Origin: an uncultured Microbacterium sp.
GTDB lineage: Bacteria; Actinomycetota; Actinomycetes; Actinomycetales; Microbacteriaceae
Assembly: GCF_937927635.1 (NCBI RefSeq)
Contig: NZ_CALBRW010000037.1
Coordinates: forward strand, 36,901 to 100,900
DNA: 64,000 bases
Direction: 5' to 3'
Shown: positions 18,428 to 25,890 of the stretch, one piece after another
Layout: every line of letters begins with the position of its first letter
Position numbering within the stretch: the first letter of the stretch is position 1
Translations under genes and position numbers: made by a program
The notes under the pieces: generated by a model
What the model saw: the letters and a program-made list of their open reading frames with translations, nothing else
Database searches by the model: none
What the model was told of the DNA's origin: nothing

Positions 18428-18601
18428 ATGGCAGCGATGAAGCCGAGGACTGGCGACGGACCGATGGAGGCCGTGAAGGAGGGGCGTCTCATCATCGTGC
18501 GAGTTCCGCTCGAAGGCGGCGGCCGTCTGGTCGTCTCCGTGAACGATGCAGAGGCCAAGGAGCTCCACGACGTGCTTGGCGCCGTCGTGGCAGCGGTCTG
18601 A
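18428..18601 (+). CDS. DUF3117 family small protein
   Basis: 57 residues: MAAMKPRTGDGPMEAVKEG, then RLIIVRVPLEGGGRLVVSV and NDAEAKELHDVLGAV. It matches the highly conserved actinobacterial DUF3117 family (Rv1211 in M. tuberculosis), whose function is not known. The start ATG has a good ribosome site (GAAAGGA) and is followed at once by a strong hairpin terminator, so it is a compact monocistronic unit. Its position between dapE and the O-methyltransferase is the same as in mycobacteria. Confidence 0.95.
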   Translation: MAAMKPRTGDGPMEAVKEGRLIIVRVPLEGGGRLVVSVNDAEAKELHDVLGAVVAAV

Positions 18602-18615
18602 CCGGAGAGCACAGC

Positions 18616-18648
18616 AGAAGGGGCGGTGGGTTGACCACCGCCCCTTCT
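18616..18648. terminator. Hairpin terminator 3' of the DUF3117 gene
   Basis: Perfect 14-bp stem AGAAGGGGCGGTGG (18616-18629) with CCACCGCCCCTTCT (18635-18648), 5-nt loop. It lies between convergent genes and can serve both. Confidence 0.85.
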
Positions 18649-18701
18649 CGTGTCTTCGGGCGCTGCCCGTGGGCAGCGCCGCTTGGGACTCTGCGCCGGG
18701 C

Positions 18702-19334
18702 TCAGGCCGAGATGCGCGAGAGCTGCAGCAGGCCCTCTCCGGTCGTGGAGAGCGCCGCGAGCACCGCCGGCGACTCCTGGGTCTCCTGCACCAGCGAGCG
18801 GTACGCGCTGGTGACGGCATCGCGCTGCACGGGGTCGGCCACGCGGCCGCCGGCCAGCACCCGCGGCACGAGCACCAGCCCGCCCGGTCGCGCCAGGCGC
18901 AGACCGTGCTCGACGTACTCGATGACGTTCTCGGGGTCGGCGTCGACGAGCACGATGTCGTAGGACGCCTCGTTCATGCGCGGCAGCACGTCCGACGCTC
19001 GCCCGGTGATGAACCGGGCCCTCGCGGCGGGGATCTTCGCGTCGGCGAAGGCCTGCCTGGCCGCCGCCAGGTGCTCGGGCTCGTTGTCGATGGTGGTCAG
19101 CACCGCCTGCGGGGCGCCGCGCAGCAGCCACAGGCCGGAGACTCCGGCGCCGGTGCCGATCTCGACGATGGATCGGGCTGCGACGCTCGCCGCCAGCACC
19201 GCGTACTCGGCGCCGACGACCGGGCTGATCGGCGCAGCGCCGAGTTCGAGTGCGTGTGTGCGGGCGCGGGAGATGGCTGCGGGTTCGACGGTCGTCTCGC
19301 GGGCGAATCGGGCGTTCGCGTCGTGTTCGCTCAT
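18702..19334 (-). CDS. O-methyltransferase, family 3
   Basis: 210 residues. A SAM-binding Rossmann fold is clear: IVEIGTGAGVSGLWLLRG (motif I), TTIDNEPEHLAAARQAF (motif II), then YDIVLVDADPENVIEYVEHGLRLARPGGLVLVPRVL with the DADP metal/substrate motif. These are features of the catechol/caffeoyl-CoA O-methyltransferase family and of mycobacterial Rv1220c, which occupies the same place beside tatB. The substrate is unknown. Start ATG 19334 has GGAGA upstream; an earlier in-frame extension is only antisense to tatB. A sigE gene, adjacent in mycobacteria, is absent here. Confidence 0.92.
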   Translation of the reverse strand: MSEHDANARFARETTVEPAAISRARTHALELGAAPISPVVGAEYAVLAASVAARSIVEIGTGAGVSGLWLLRGAPQAVLTTIDNEPEHLAAARQAFADAKIPAARARFITGRASDVLPRMNEASYDIVLVDADPENVIEYVEHGLRLARPGGLVLVPRVLAGGRVADPVQRDAVTSAYRSLVQETQESPAVLAALSTTGEGLLQLSRISA

Positions 19335-19407
19335 GGGGTTCTCCAGACGAATCGGGTCATAGACAGCGTAAGCGCCCGCGGTGCATGCCGCTGGCAGGCG
19401 CGGCGGG

Positions 19408-19413
19408 TAGCCT
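19408..19413 (+). promoter_or_regulatory. -10 box for leaderless tatB
   Basis: TAGCCT, 6 nt before the ATG at 19420. Confidence 0.5.
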
Positions 19414-19419
19414 GAGGGG

Positions 19420-19827
19420 ATGGAGTTCGGCCTCACATTCGACAAGCTGCTGCTGATCGGCCTTGTCGCGGTGCTCATCATCGGCCCCGAGCGTCTGCCG
19501 AAGGCCGCTGAGGCGTTCTCCAAGTTCGTCCGCCGCGCGGGGGAGTACCTGCGCGACACCAAGGACAAGATGAAGGACGAGCTGGGCCCGGAGATCGACG
19601 AGGTCGACTGGCGCAAGCTGGATCCCCGCCAGTACGACCCGCGCCGCATCATCCGCGATGCGCTGTTCGAGGAGCCGTCGTTCGACAGTGCACCGAGCGC
19701 TCCCGCGACCTCGAACCCGTTCGCGGCCGACCCGGTCGTCGAGTCGGCCGCGCCGAGCCGTGCACCCCGGACGCGCGAGTTCTTCACCCGCGCCACGCCG
19801 CCGCCGTTCGACGCCGAGGCCACCTGA
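19420..19827 (+). CDS. tatB: Twin-arginine translocase subunit TatB
   Basis: 135 residues. It has a single N-terminal membrane helix (about residues 7-22), the glycine-proline hinge IIGPERLP, then an amphipathic helix (AAEAFSKFVRRAGEYLRDTKDKMKDELGPEIDEVDWRKLDPRQYDP). The glutamate after GP and the longer charged helix point to TatB instead of TatA. The Tat system exports folded proteins; TatB with TatC recognises the signal peptide. tatA and tatC are not in the window. The Pro/Ala/Ser-rich tail after residue 85 is poorly conserved. Confidence 0.93.
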   Translation: MEFGLTFDKLLLIGLVAVLIIGPERLPKAAEAFSKFVRRAGEYLRDTKDKMKDELGPEIDEVDWRKLDPRQYDPRRIIRDALFEEPSFDSAPSAPATSNPFAADPVVESAAPSRAPRTREFFTRATPPPFDAEAT

Positions 19828-19878
19828 TCCGCCCCGACCTGATCCGCCGGCGCAGACCTGATCCGTCGACTTCGGCGG

Positions 19879-21018
19879 TCAGAGCAGCCGCATCGGCAGT
19901 GAACGGCCGGCCAGGTCGCGTCCGCGCTGCGCGATGGTGCGGGCGAGCTCGATGATGGCCTGGGCCGCGGCGTCCTCCGGGTGGTCCAGCACCACCGGCA
20001 CCCCGGCATCCCCGCCCACGCGCAGCGCAGGGCTGAGCGGGATGGATGCCAGCAGCGGAACCTCCTCGGCGGGCGCGCCCTGGTCGCCGGGCGCGCTGAG
20101 CGCCGCGGACACCTCGCCGCCGCCGCCGGTGCCGAACAGGTCGATGACGGTGCCGTCCGGCAAGGTGTAGGGCGCCATGTTCTCGACGACGCCCATCACG
20201 TGCTGCCCGGTGCGGCGGGCGACCAGTCCGCTGCGGATGGCCACCTCCGACGCAGCGCGCTGCGGCGTGGTGACCACGAGCACCTCGGCGTGCGGCAGCA
20301 GCTGCCCGATCGTGATGGCGATGTCGCCCGTGCCCGGCGGCATGTCGATGAGCAGCACGTCCAGGTCGCCGAAGAACACGTCGGTGAGGAACTGCTTCAC
20401 GGTGCGGTGCAGCATGGGGCCGCGCCACGCCACCATCGCCTCGCCGTCGCGCAGGAACATCCCGATCGAGATGGCCTTCACATCGTGGGCGACCGGCGGC
20501 AGCATCATGTCGTCGATGCGCGTGGGCTGCGTTCCTGGCGCGATGCCGAGGAGCCCCGGGATCGAGAAGCCGTGCACGTCGGCATCCACCAGCCCCACCC
20601 GCAGGCCCTCGTGGGCGAGGGCGGCGGCGAGATTCGCGGTGACGGTGGACTTGCCCACGCCGCCCTTGCCGCTGGTGACGAGGATGACGCGGGTGAGCGA
20701 GTCCTTGGTGAACGGGATCTCCCTGGCGGGGTGTCCGTCGCGCAGCTTCTCGGTGAGGGCCCGGCGCTCGAACGGCGTCATCACGCCCACCTGCACGTCG
20801 ACGTCGGTGATGCCGGGGACGGCGGCCGCGGCATCCCGCACGTCCTGCTCGATGCGGCGCGCCATCGGGCATCCCACGATCGTGAGCACGATGGCGACGT
20901 CGGCGTGCGTGCCGTCGACGGAGATGGTGCGCACCATGTCCATGTCGCCGATGGGACGGCGGAGCTCGGGGTCCGTGACCGCGGAGACCGCTGCCCGGAC
21001 CTGATCTGCGGTGGTCAT
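19879..21018 (-). CDS. mrp: Mrp/NBP35-type P-loop ATPase, Fe-S carrier
   Basis: 379 residues. An N-terminal MIP18/DUF59 domain (DQVRAAVSAVTDPELRRPIGDMDMV) precedes the deviant Walker A SGKGGVGKST near residue 117 of the MinD/ParA-like ATPase, with VDADVHGFSIPGLLG and DMPPGTGDIAITIGQ. Mrp/ApbC proteins carry or help insert Fe-S clusters. The C-terminal CXXC found in many Mrp proteins is absent: the equivalent place reads MAPYTLPDGTVIDLFG. Actinobacterial Mrp proteins often look like this. The start overlaps the DUF1003 gene by four bases, and the order mrp/DUF1003/MgtE-N matches mycobacteria. Confidence 0.95.
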   Translation of the reverse strand: MTTADQVRAAVSAVTDPELRRPIGDMDMVRTISVDGTHADVAIVLTIVGCPMARRIEQDVRDAAAAVPGITDVDVQVGVMTPFERRALTEKLRDGHPAREIPFTKDSLTRVILVTSGKGGVGKSTVTANLAAALAHEGLRVGLVDADVHGFSIPGLLGIAPGTQPTRIDDMMLPPVAHDVKAISIGMFLRDGEAMVAWRGPMLHRTVKQFLTDVFFGDLDVLLIDMPPGTGDIAITIGQLLPHAEVLVVTTPQRAASEVAIRSGLVARRTGQHVMGVVENMAPYTLPDGTVIDLFGTGGGGEVSAALSAPGDQGAPAEEVPLLASIPLSPALRVGGDAGVPVVLDHPEDAAAQAIIELARTIAQRGRDLAGRSLPMRLL

Positions 21019-21527
21019 GACGGGTTCTCCTCGGCCGGCTCCGGTTCGAGCTCGGCGAGCATCGACTTCAGCTCCTGGCGCAGCACCTCGCGGGTGACGA
21101 GCTTCTCGTTGCGCTCCTCGAGGGCCAGACGCAGCGCGACGATCTCACGCGCCAGGTACTCGGTGTCGGCCAGGTTGCGCTCGGCGCGCTGCCGGTCCTG
21201 CTCGATCTGCACGCGGTCGCGGTCGTCCTGACGGTTCTGCGCGAGCAGGATCAGCGGAGCCGCGTACGACGCCTGCAGCGAGAGCATCAGCGTCAGGGCG
21301 GTGAAGCCGAGGGCGGCGTCATCGAAGCGCAGGGCATGCGGCATGACGGTGTTCCAGCTGATCCAGAGCACGCAGAACAGGGTGAGGATGACCAGGAAGG
21401 CGGGAGTGCCCATCGCCCGGGCCACCCACTCCGTGAACCTGCCGAACCGGTCGCGCGAAGGCGCCTGCGGGCGGGCGGCGCTGGTGCCGGCGCGGGGGGT
21501 GTCCAGGCGCGCGCTGCGAGCCATCAT
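21015..21527 (-). CDS. DUF1003 membrane protein
   Basis: 170 residues. Two membrane helices (residues ~43-63 and ~74-95) form the DUF1003 core, with WISWNTVMPHALRFDDAALGFTALTLMLSLQASYAAPLILLAQNRQDDRDR, followed by a charged coiled coil (about residues 98-165). It is located between mrp and the MgtE-N/CBS gene and overlaps both by four bases, so the three form one minus-strand operon. Function unknown; neighbours hint at divalent-metal handling, an inference only. Confidence 0.92.
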   Translation of the reverse strand: MMARSARLDTPRAGTSAARPQAPSRDRFGRFTEWVARAMGTPAFLVILTLFCVLWISWNTVMPHALRFDDAALGFTALTLMLSLQASYAAPLILLAQNRQDDRDRVQIEQDRQRAERNLADTEYLAREIVALRLALEERNEKLVTREVLRQELKSMLAELEPEPAEENPS

Positions 21528-22786
21528 CGTGCTCCGCTCGTCTCGTTCTCGTCGGAGTCGTGCGTGCGCCAGTCGTCAGGCAGCAGGTAGTCCAGCACGT
21601 CGTCGACGCTGATCGCGCCGACGAGGCGGTGCGTGGAGTCCACCACCGGCAGCGAGACGAGGTCGTAGCTGGCCAGCAGGCGGGCCACCTCGGTGGCGGA
21701 TGCCGTGACCGAGACCGGCTCGATGTTGTCGTCCAGGATGGCCCCCAGTCGCTCGTGCGGCGGGTAGCGCAGCATCCGCTGGAAGTGCACGACGCCCAGC
21801 AGGCGTCCGGTGGGCGTCTCGAAGGGTGGCAGCGTGACGAACACCGCGGCGGCGAGGGCCGGATGCAGCTCGTGCCGGCGGATGAGGGCGAGCGCTTCGG
21901 CGACCGTGGCATCGGCGGAGAGGATGATGGGCTCGGTGGTCATCAGGCCGCCGGCGGTGTCGGGGCCGTAGCGCAGCAGGGTGCGGACGTCCTCCGCCTC
22001 CTCCGGCTCCATGAGCGCCAGCAGCTGCTCGAGGCGCTCCGGCGGGAGCTGTGCGAGCAGGTCGGCCGCGTCGTCCGGTTCCATCTCGTCGAGCACGTCG
22101 GCGGCGCGCTCGTCGCCCAGGCGGTCCAGGATGCCGACCTGGTCGTCCTCGGGCATCTCCTCCAGCGCGTCGGCCAGCCGCTCGTCGGGAAGCTCCTCCG
22201 CGACCTCGATCAGGCGCTGCTCGGGAAGGTCCAACAGCGTTGTGGCCAGGTCGGCCGCGTGCAGCTCGGAGTAGGTGGCGACCAGCTGTTCGGCGGACTG
22301 CGCCTCGCCGGGGCGCTGCTGCTCGGCGACCTCGTTCCATGCGGCGAATGTCGTGGGGCCCTTCGCGAAGGGGGAGGCGCTGGTCTTCGCCTTGCGCAGG
22401 AAGAGCTGCGTGACGGCCCATTCGCCGTGCCGGTCCTGCTCGATGGCGGCGTCCTCGACGACGGCGGTGCCGCTGCCGTCGGTCAGACTCACCTTCCTGC
22501 CGAGGTACTCGGCCAGCACGCGCACCTCGCCGGGACGCGGCTGGAAGCGGCGCACGTTGATCAGGCCCGTGCTGATGACCTGTCCGGCGCGGATCGAGTT
22601 GACGCGCCCGATGGACAGGAACACGTGTCGGCGACCGGGGATCTCCACGACCAGGCCGATCACGCGAGGAGCGGCGGTTTTTCGGTACACGATGACGACG
22701 TCCCGGACCTTGCCGAGCCGGTCGCCCACGGGGTCGAACACGGCGCAGCCGGCCAGGCGCGCGACGAAAACCCGTTGTGTGCTCAC
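21524..22786 (-). CDS. MgtE N-domain/CBS protein without membrane part
   Basis: 420 residues. An N-terminal PRC-barrel-like part (VFDPVGDRLGKVRDVVIVY) precedes the superhelical MgtE N domain (LHAADLATTLLDLPEQRLIEVAEELPDERLADALEEMPEDDQVGILDRLGDERAADVLDEMEPDD) and a pair of CBS domains (LMTTEPIILSADATVAEAL; IEPVSVTASATEVARLL). It contains the magnesium-sensing parts of MgtE transporters but no transmembrane segment, so it is probably a cytosolic sensor or adaptor. The GTG start at 22786 follows a TACGCT box by 7 nt. It resembles Rv1232c in content and position. Confidence 0.93.
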   Translation of the reverse strand: MSTQRVFVARLAGCAVFDPVGDRLGKVRDVVIVYRKTAAPRVIGLVVEIPGRRHVFLSIGRVNSIRAGQVISTGLINVRRFQPRPGEVRVLAEYLGRKVSLTDGSGTAVVEDAAIEQDRHGEWAVTQLFLRKAKTSASPFAKGPTTFAAWNEVAEQQRPGEAQSAEQLVATYSELHAADLATTLLDLPEQRLIEVAEELPDERLADALEEMPEDDQVGILDRLGDERAADVLDEMEPDDAADLLAQLPPERLEQLLALMEPEEAEDVRTLLRYGPDTAGGLMTTEPIILSADATVAEALALIRRHELHPALAAAVFVTLPPFETPTGRLLGVVHFQRMLRYPPHERLGAILDDNIEPVSVTASATEVARLLASYDLVSLPVVDSTHRLVGAISVDDVLDYLLPDDWRTHDSDENETSGAR

Positions 22787-22793
22787 AGCATCC

Positions 22794-22799
22794 AGCGTA
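22794..22799 (-). promoter_or_regulatory. -10 box for leaderless MgtE-N/CBS operon
   Basis: TACGCT on the minus strand, 7 nt before the GTG at 22786. Confidence 0.5.
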
Positions 22800-22851
22800 G
22801 TCGGCGCACCGGCGTGACGACCCTCGGAGACTCCTGCTGGGAGGCGGATGG

Positions 22852-22857
22852 GACAAT
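22852..22857 (+). promoter_or_regulatory. -10 box for leaderless stress-protein operon
   Basis: GACAAT, 6 nt before the ATG at 22864. Confidence 0.45.
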
Positions 22858-22863
22858 GGGGCG

Positions 22864-23769
22864 ATGAGCATGATGAATCGCCCGGCCCGCGCCAACGATC
22901 TCGGTGAGATGGTCGCGTCCTCGCACGACTACGAAGTCGCTCAGAAGACCGTGTCGAAGCTGATCGAGGGTGATGTCCCCGCGCGGGACATCGCGATCGT
23001 CGGTCAGGGGGTGCGCACCGTCGAGCGGGTGACCGGCCGGCTCGGCTATGCCGCCGCCGCGCGCTCGGGCGCCGTGAACGGCGTGCTGATCGGGCTGGTG
23101 CTCTCGGCCATCATGCTGTTCGGCAACCCGAAGGCCGAGATCTCGCTGTTCCTCGGATTCATCCTGGTCGGCGTCGCGCTGGGGATGATCATGAGCCTGG
23201 TGACGTACTCGATCGTGCGCAGGCGGCGCGATTTCGCATCCATGACGCAGATGCTGGCGGATCACTACGAGGTGCGCGTGCAGACGGGGTCGCTGGCGAA
23301 GGCCCGGCAGGTGCTGGGCTCGGAGCGCGTCGCCGCGCCGCGGCCGACCGTGGACCTGAGCAAGCCGCCGCAGTTCGGTGAGCGGATCCCCGCGCCGGGC
23401 ACGGCCCCGGAGCCTGCTCCTGCGCCGCCGGCGCCCGCTCCTGCGCCTCCCGCTCCTGCTCCTCCTGCTGCACCCGGGCCGGCAGTGACGGATGCCGATG
23501 ACTCGACCGCGACGGATGCCGGTGAATCGACGTCGGGGCAGCCCGCGTCTGCGGCGCCGACTGCTCCCGGGACCGCGGCGGCGTCCAAGGCGTCTCCGGA
23601 CTCAGCGGATGCCGGTGAGCCGGTGTCCGAGCCTGCGCCCGAGCAGGCCGCGCCCTCCCAGCAGGCCGCGCCGTCGGCCTCCGAGGGTCCGTCGCCGGAG
23701 CAGACGACGGATGACGGCGACGCATCGGATTCGCACGATGGCGACTCCGGGGCATCCGAGTCGCGATGA
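22864..23769 (+). CDS. General stress protein 17M-like membrane protein
   Basis: 301 residues. The first 50 residues form the GSP17M/YflT-like domain (LGEMVASSHDYEVAQKTVSKLIEGDVPARDIAIVGQGVRTVERVTGRLGY), followed by two membrane helices (about 68-82 and 94-118) and a short soluble end. The last ~130 residues are a Pro/Ala/Ser/Asp/Glu-rich disordered tail. Similar proteins in Gram-positives are stress-induced, but the biochemical role is unknown. The stop overlaps the next gene by four bases (ATGA), so this starts a three-gene operon. Confidence 0.88.
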   Translation: MSMMNRPARANDLGEMVASSHDYEVAQKTVSKLIEGDVPARDIAIVGQGVRTVERVTGRLGYAAAARSGAVNGVLIGLVLSAIMLFGNPKAEISLFLGFILVGVALGMIMSLVTYSIVRRRRDFASMTQMLADHYEVRVQTGSLAKARQVLGSERVAAPRPTVDLSKPPQFGERIPAPGTAPEPAPAPPAPAPAPPAPAPPAAPGPAVTDADDSTATDAGESTSGQPASAAPTAPGTAAASKASPDSADAGEPVSEPAPEQAAPSQQAAPSASEGPSPEQTTDDGDASDSHDGDSGASESR

Positions 23770-24176
23770 CGTCGCCCGGGCGTGAGGCGACGGGCGTCTC
23801 GGCGTGGGCGCTGGGCCTGCTGATCCTCATCCCCGTTCCGATGCTGGGCGCGCTGGCGTCCGGCGGCGCGATGATCGCGGCCTACGGCACGCTGTCGAAG
23901 CAGGGTGAGCTGGCGAAGGTCAACGCCGCCGCGGCTCGCCGGTGGGGACTGACCTTCCTGGTGGTGTCCACGGGGCTGCTGGTGGCGCAGCTGGTGATCG
24001 GCATCGTCCGGCTGATCACGCACGCGACGGGCGCGCCGGGTTTCCTGCCGCTGGGCATCCCGATCGGGCTGTACTTCCTCGTGTGCGTGGTGCACGTGAT
24101 GGTCGTCGTGGTGGGGACGATGCGCGCTCGCCGTGGTGAGGTTGTGCGGCTGCCGTTCATGCGGGATGCGGCATGA
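23766..24176 (+). CDS. Small membrane protein, DUF4870-like topology
   Basis: 136 residues with about three membrane helices (residues 11-34, 60-83 and 96-121) and a loop GTLSKQGELAKVNAAAARRWG. Topology and the KQ..L..N.AAA pattern are reminiscent of DUF4870 proteins, but the match is weak. It is coupled at both ends by 4-base overlaps to the stress protein and the hydrolase. Function unknown. Confidence 0.78.
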   Translation: MTSPGREATGVSAWALGLLILIPVPMLGALASGGAMIAAYGTLSKQGELAKVNAAAARRWGLTFLVVSTGLLVAQLVIGIVRLITHATGAPGFLPLGIPIGLYFLVCVVHVMVVVVGTMRARRGEVVRLPFMRDAA

Positions 24177-24841
24177 AGATCGAGGTGCCGCTGCCCGCCG
24201 GTGCTGTATCGGTGACGACCGCCTGGTCGCGGCCCTCAGGCGGTTCGGCGGGCGTGGTCGCGATCGCGCATGGCGCGGGCGCCGCGATGGATCATCCCTT
24301 CCTGGTGGGCTTCGCGAATGCGATGGCGAATGCCGGGTTCGCGGCGGTGCGCTTCAACTTCCCGTACTCCGAGGCGGGCAGGCGGATGCCGGGGCCCGCC
24401 GCGCACGCGATGCTGACCTGGCGCGCGGTGATCGCTGCGCTGCGCGCTGCGGAGCCGGGGATGCCTGTGTTCGCGTGCGGCAAGTCGTACGGCGGTCGGA
24501 TGGCGTCGATGGCAGTGGCCGAGGGACTGGAGGTGGATGGCCTGGCGTACCTCGGGTATCCGCTGCATCCGCCGGGGAAGCCGGAGAAGTCGCGTGTGGA
24601 TCATCTGCCGGCTGTGCGTCCGCCGCAGCTGTTCGTGGAGGGGACGGTGGATCCCTTCGTGCAGCCGCTCTCGCAGCTGGAGGAGGCGGTCGCGTCGTGT
24701 CAGGATGCCCGGATCGCGTGGGTCGAGGGCGGCGGGCACTCCTTCGAGGTGAAGGGGCGCAAGCGCCCTGCCGATGAGGTGGGCGGGTCGGTGGCGCCGG
24801 TGGTGGCGGAGTTCTTCGCGGGGCTCGCCGAACGGTTGTAG
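24173..24841 (+). CDS. Alpha/beta hydrolase (KANL3/Tex30-like)
   Basis: 222 residues. The fold is seen in VVAIAHGAGAAMDHPFLVGFANAMANAGFAAVRFNFPYSEAGRRMPGP, the nucleophile elbow GKSYGGRM (Ser near residue 104), the acid in VEGTVDPFV and the histidine in GGGHSFEV. This combination is the dienelactone-hydrolase-like KANL3/Tex30 group of small hydrolases. The substrate is unknown. Last gene of a three-gene operon; it converges on the YdcF-like gene with 13 bases between the stops. Confidence 0.88.
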   Translation: MKIEVPLPAGAVSVTTAWSRPSGGSAGVVAIAHGAGAAMDHPFLVGFANAMANAGFAAVRFNFPYSEAGRRMPGPAAHAMLTWRAVIAALRAAEPGMPVFACGKSYGGRMASMAVAEGLEVDGLAYLGYPLHPPGKPEKSRVDHLPAVRPPQLFVEGTVDPFVQPLSQLEEAVASCQDARIAWVEGGGHSFEVKGRKRPADEVGGSVAPVVAEFFAGLAERL

Positions 24842-24854
24842 AAGAGAACCAGGG

Positions 24855-25544
24855 TCAGGTCTCTGTCGCCGAGCGGGCGCGACGATCACGGGTGCTTCTC
24901 GCCCAGTCGCCGGTGCGTTTGGCGTGTGCGGCGCGCAGCGATCCGAGGATCTTGAGCACAGGGGATTCGCCGAGGCGGTGCTCGGCGCCGCGGACCAGTC
25001 GCTGGGCGAGGTCTGGCCGCTGGTGCCAGAGGATCTGGCGGCCGATCTCGGCATGCGGCGCGTTGGAGACGATGCTGATGGTGTCGGCGTGCTCGATGAG
25101 CGGGATCGCGTGCGCGATGTTCTCCCAGGTGGAGCGGCTGGTCGTGTCGAGGGCGATCTCGCCCGGGAATCCGAGCTCGTCTCGCGCAAAGCGCTGCATG
25201 ATGATCGCTTCGGACGTGCTGCTGTGGACGGGGCCGCCGCAGAGGATCAGGAGGTTGTCGGCGTGCGGGGCGAGGGAGCGGATGCCGGCGCGCACGCGGA
25301 AGCGGTTGACGAGGTTGGCGCGCTCGCCGGTGTTCCCGTAGCCGAGCACGATCACGGCGTGGATGTGGCGGGACTCTGCTCCGTTGCATCCGGCCTGCGA
25401 CCTGCGCGTGCTGGTTCGCTGTGCGGCGGCGCCGAGCCAACGGGTGCTGGCCCGTCGGTCGACCTCCTCGGCCCAGGCCCACAGGGCGACGAGGCTCGCG
25501 GACGATGCCAGGGCAGCGATGGCGAGACACCGGCGGATGGACAC
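24855..25544 (-). CDS. YdcF/DUF218 family protein
   Basis: 229 residues. An N-terminal hydrophobic helix (about residues 6-24) anchors or exports it. The DUF218 core follows: AVIVLGYGNTGE, ILCGGPVHSSTSEAIIMQRFAR, the acid/serine patch LDTTSRSTWENIAHAIPLIE and ISIVSNAPHAEIGRQIL. DUF218 includes SanA/YdcF/ElyC proteins, some acting in envelope metabolism. The start GTG at 25544 follows a TATCGT box by 6 nt. The C-terminal 25 residues are unusually basic. Confidence 0.88.
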   Translation of the reverse strand: MSIRRCLAIAALASSASLVALWAWAEEVDRRASTRWLGAAAQRTSTRRSQAGCNGAESRHIHAVIVLGYGNTGERANLVNRFRVRAGIRSLAPHADNLLILCGGPVHSSTSEAIIMQRFARDELGFPGEIALDTTSRSTWENIAHAIPLIEHADTISIVSNAPHAEIGRQILWHQRPDLAQRLVRGAEHRLGESPVLKILGSLRAAHAKRTGDWARSTRDRRARSATET

Positions 25545-25550
25545 GTTGCC

Positions 25551-25556
25551 ACGATA
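25551..25556 (-). promoter_or_regulatory. -10 box for leaderless YdcF-like gene
   Basis: TATCGT on the minus strand, 6 nt before the GTG at 25544. Confidence 0.5.
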
Positions 25557-25588
25557 GCCCGGCGCAGCAGGACGTGTTCCCGTGGGCT

Positions 25589-25860
25589 GTGCTCAGGTCA
25601 GCCGTGTTCGGGCCGGCAATGCTCAGCCAGCCGTGCTCAGCCAGCCGGTTCAGGTCGGTCGGTTCAGGTCGTCCGGTTCGGGCCACCAATGCTCAGCCGG
25701 CCGGTCCAGGCCAGCTGGTTCAGATCAGCCGGTTCGGACCATCCGGTTCGGACCGGCAGTGCTCAGCCAGCCGGTTCAGGTCGGCGGGTTCAGGTCGGCG
25801 GGTTCAGGTCGGCGGGTTCAGGTCAGCAGTGCTCAGCCAGCCGTGTCGAGGCCAGCCATG
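25589..25860. repeat. 14-bp minisatellite with 70-bp higher-order period
   Basis: About nineteen tandem 14-bp units, typified by CGGTTCAGGTCGGC and ARTGCTCAGCCAGC. The second type recurs at 25618, 25688, 25758 and 25828, exactly every 70 bp, so five 14-mers form a higher-order unit repeated three times plus a partial. The period is not a multiple of three and the reading frames across it are artefacts. It lies between the YdcF-like promoter and the 3' end of the HNH gene and fills the whole gap between them. Confidence 0.92.
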
Positions 25861-25890
25861 CCCAGTCCAGCCGCGCCGGACCCGCCGTGG

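Noticed and set aside
25589..25860. CRISPR array
   Set aside because: Units of 14 bp are directly tandem with no spacers and vary internally; there are no cas genes.
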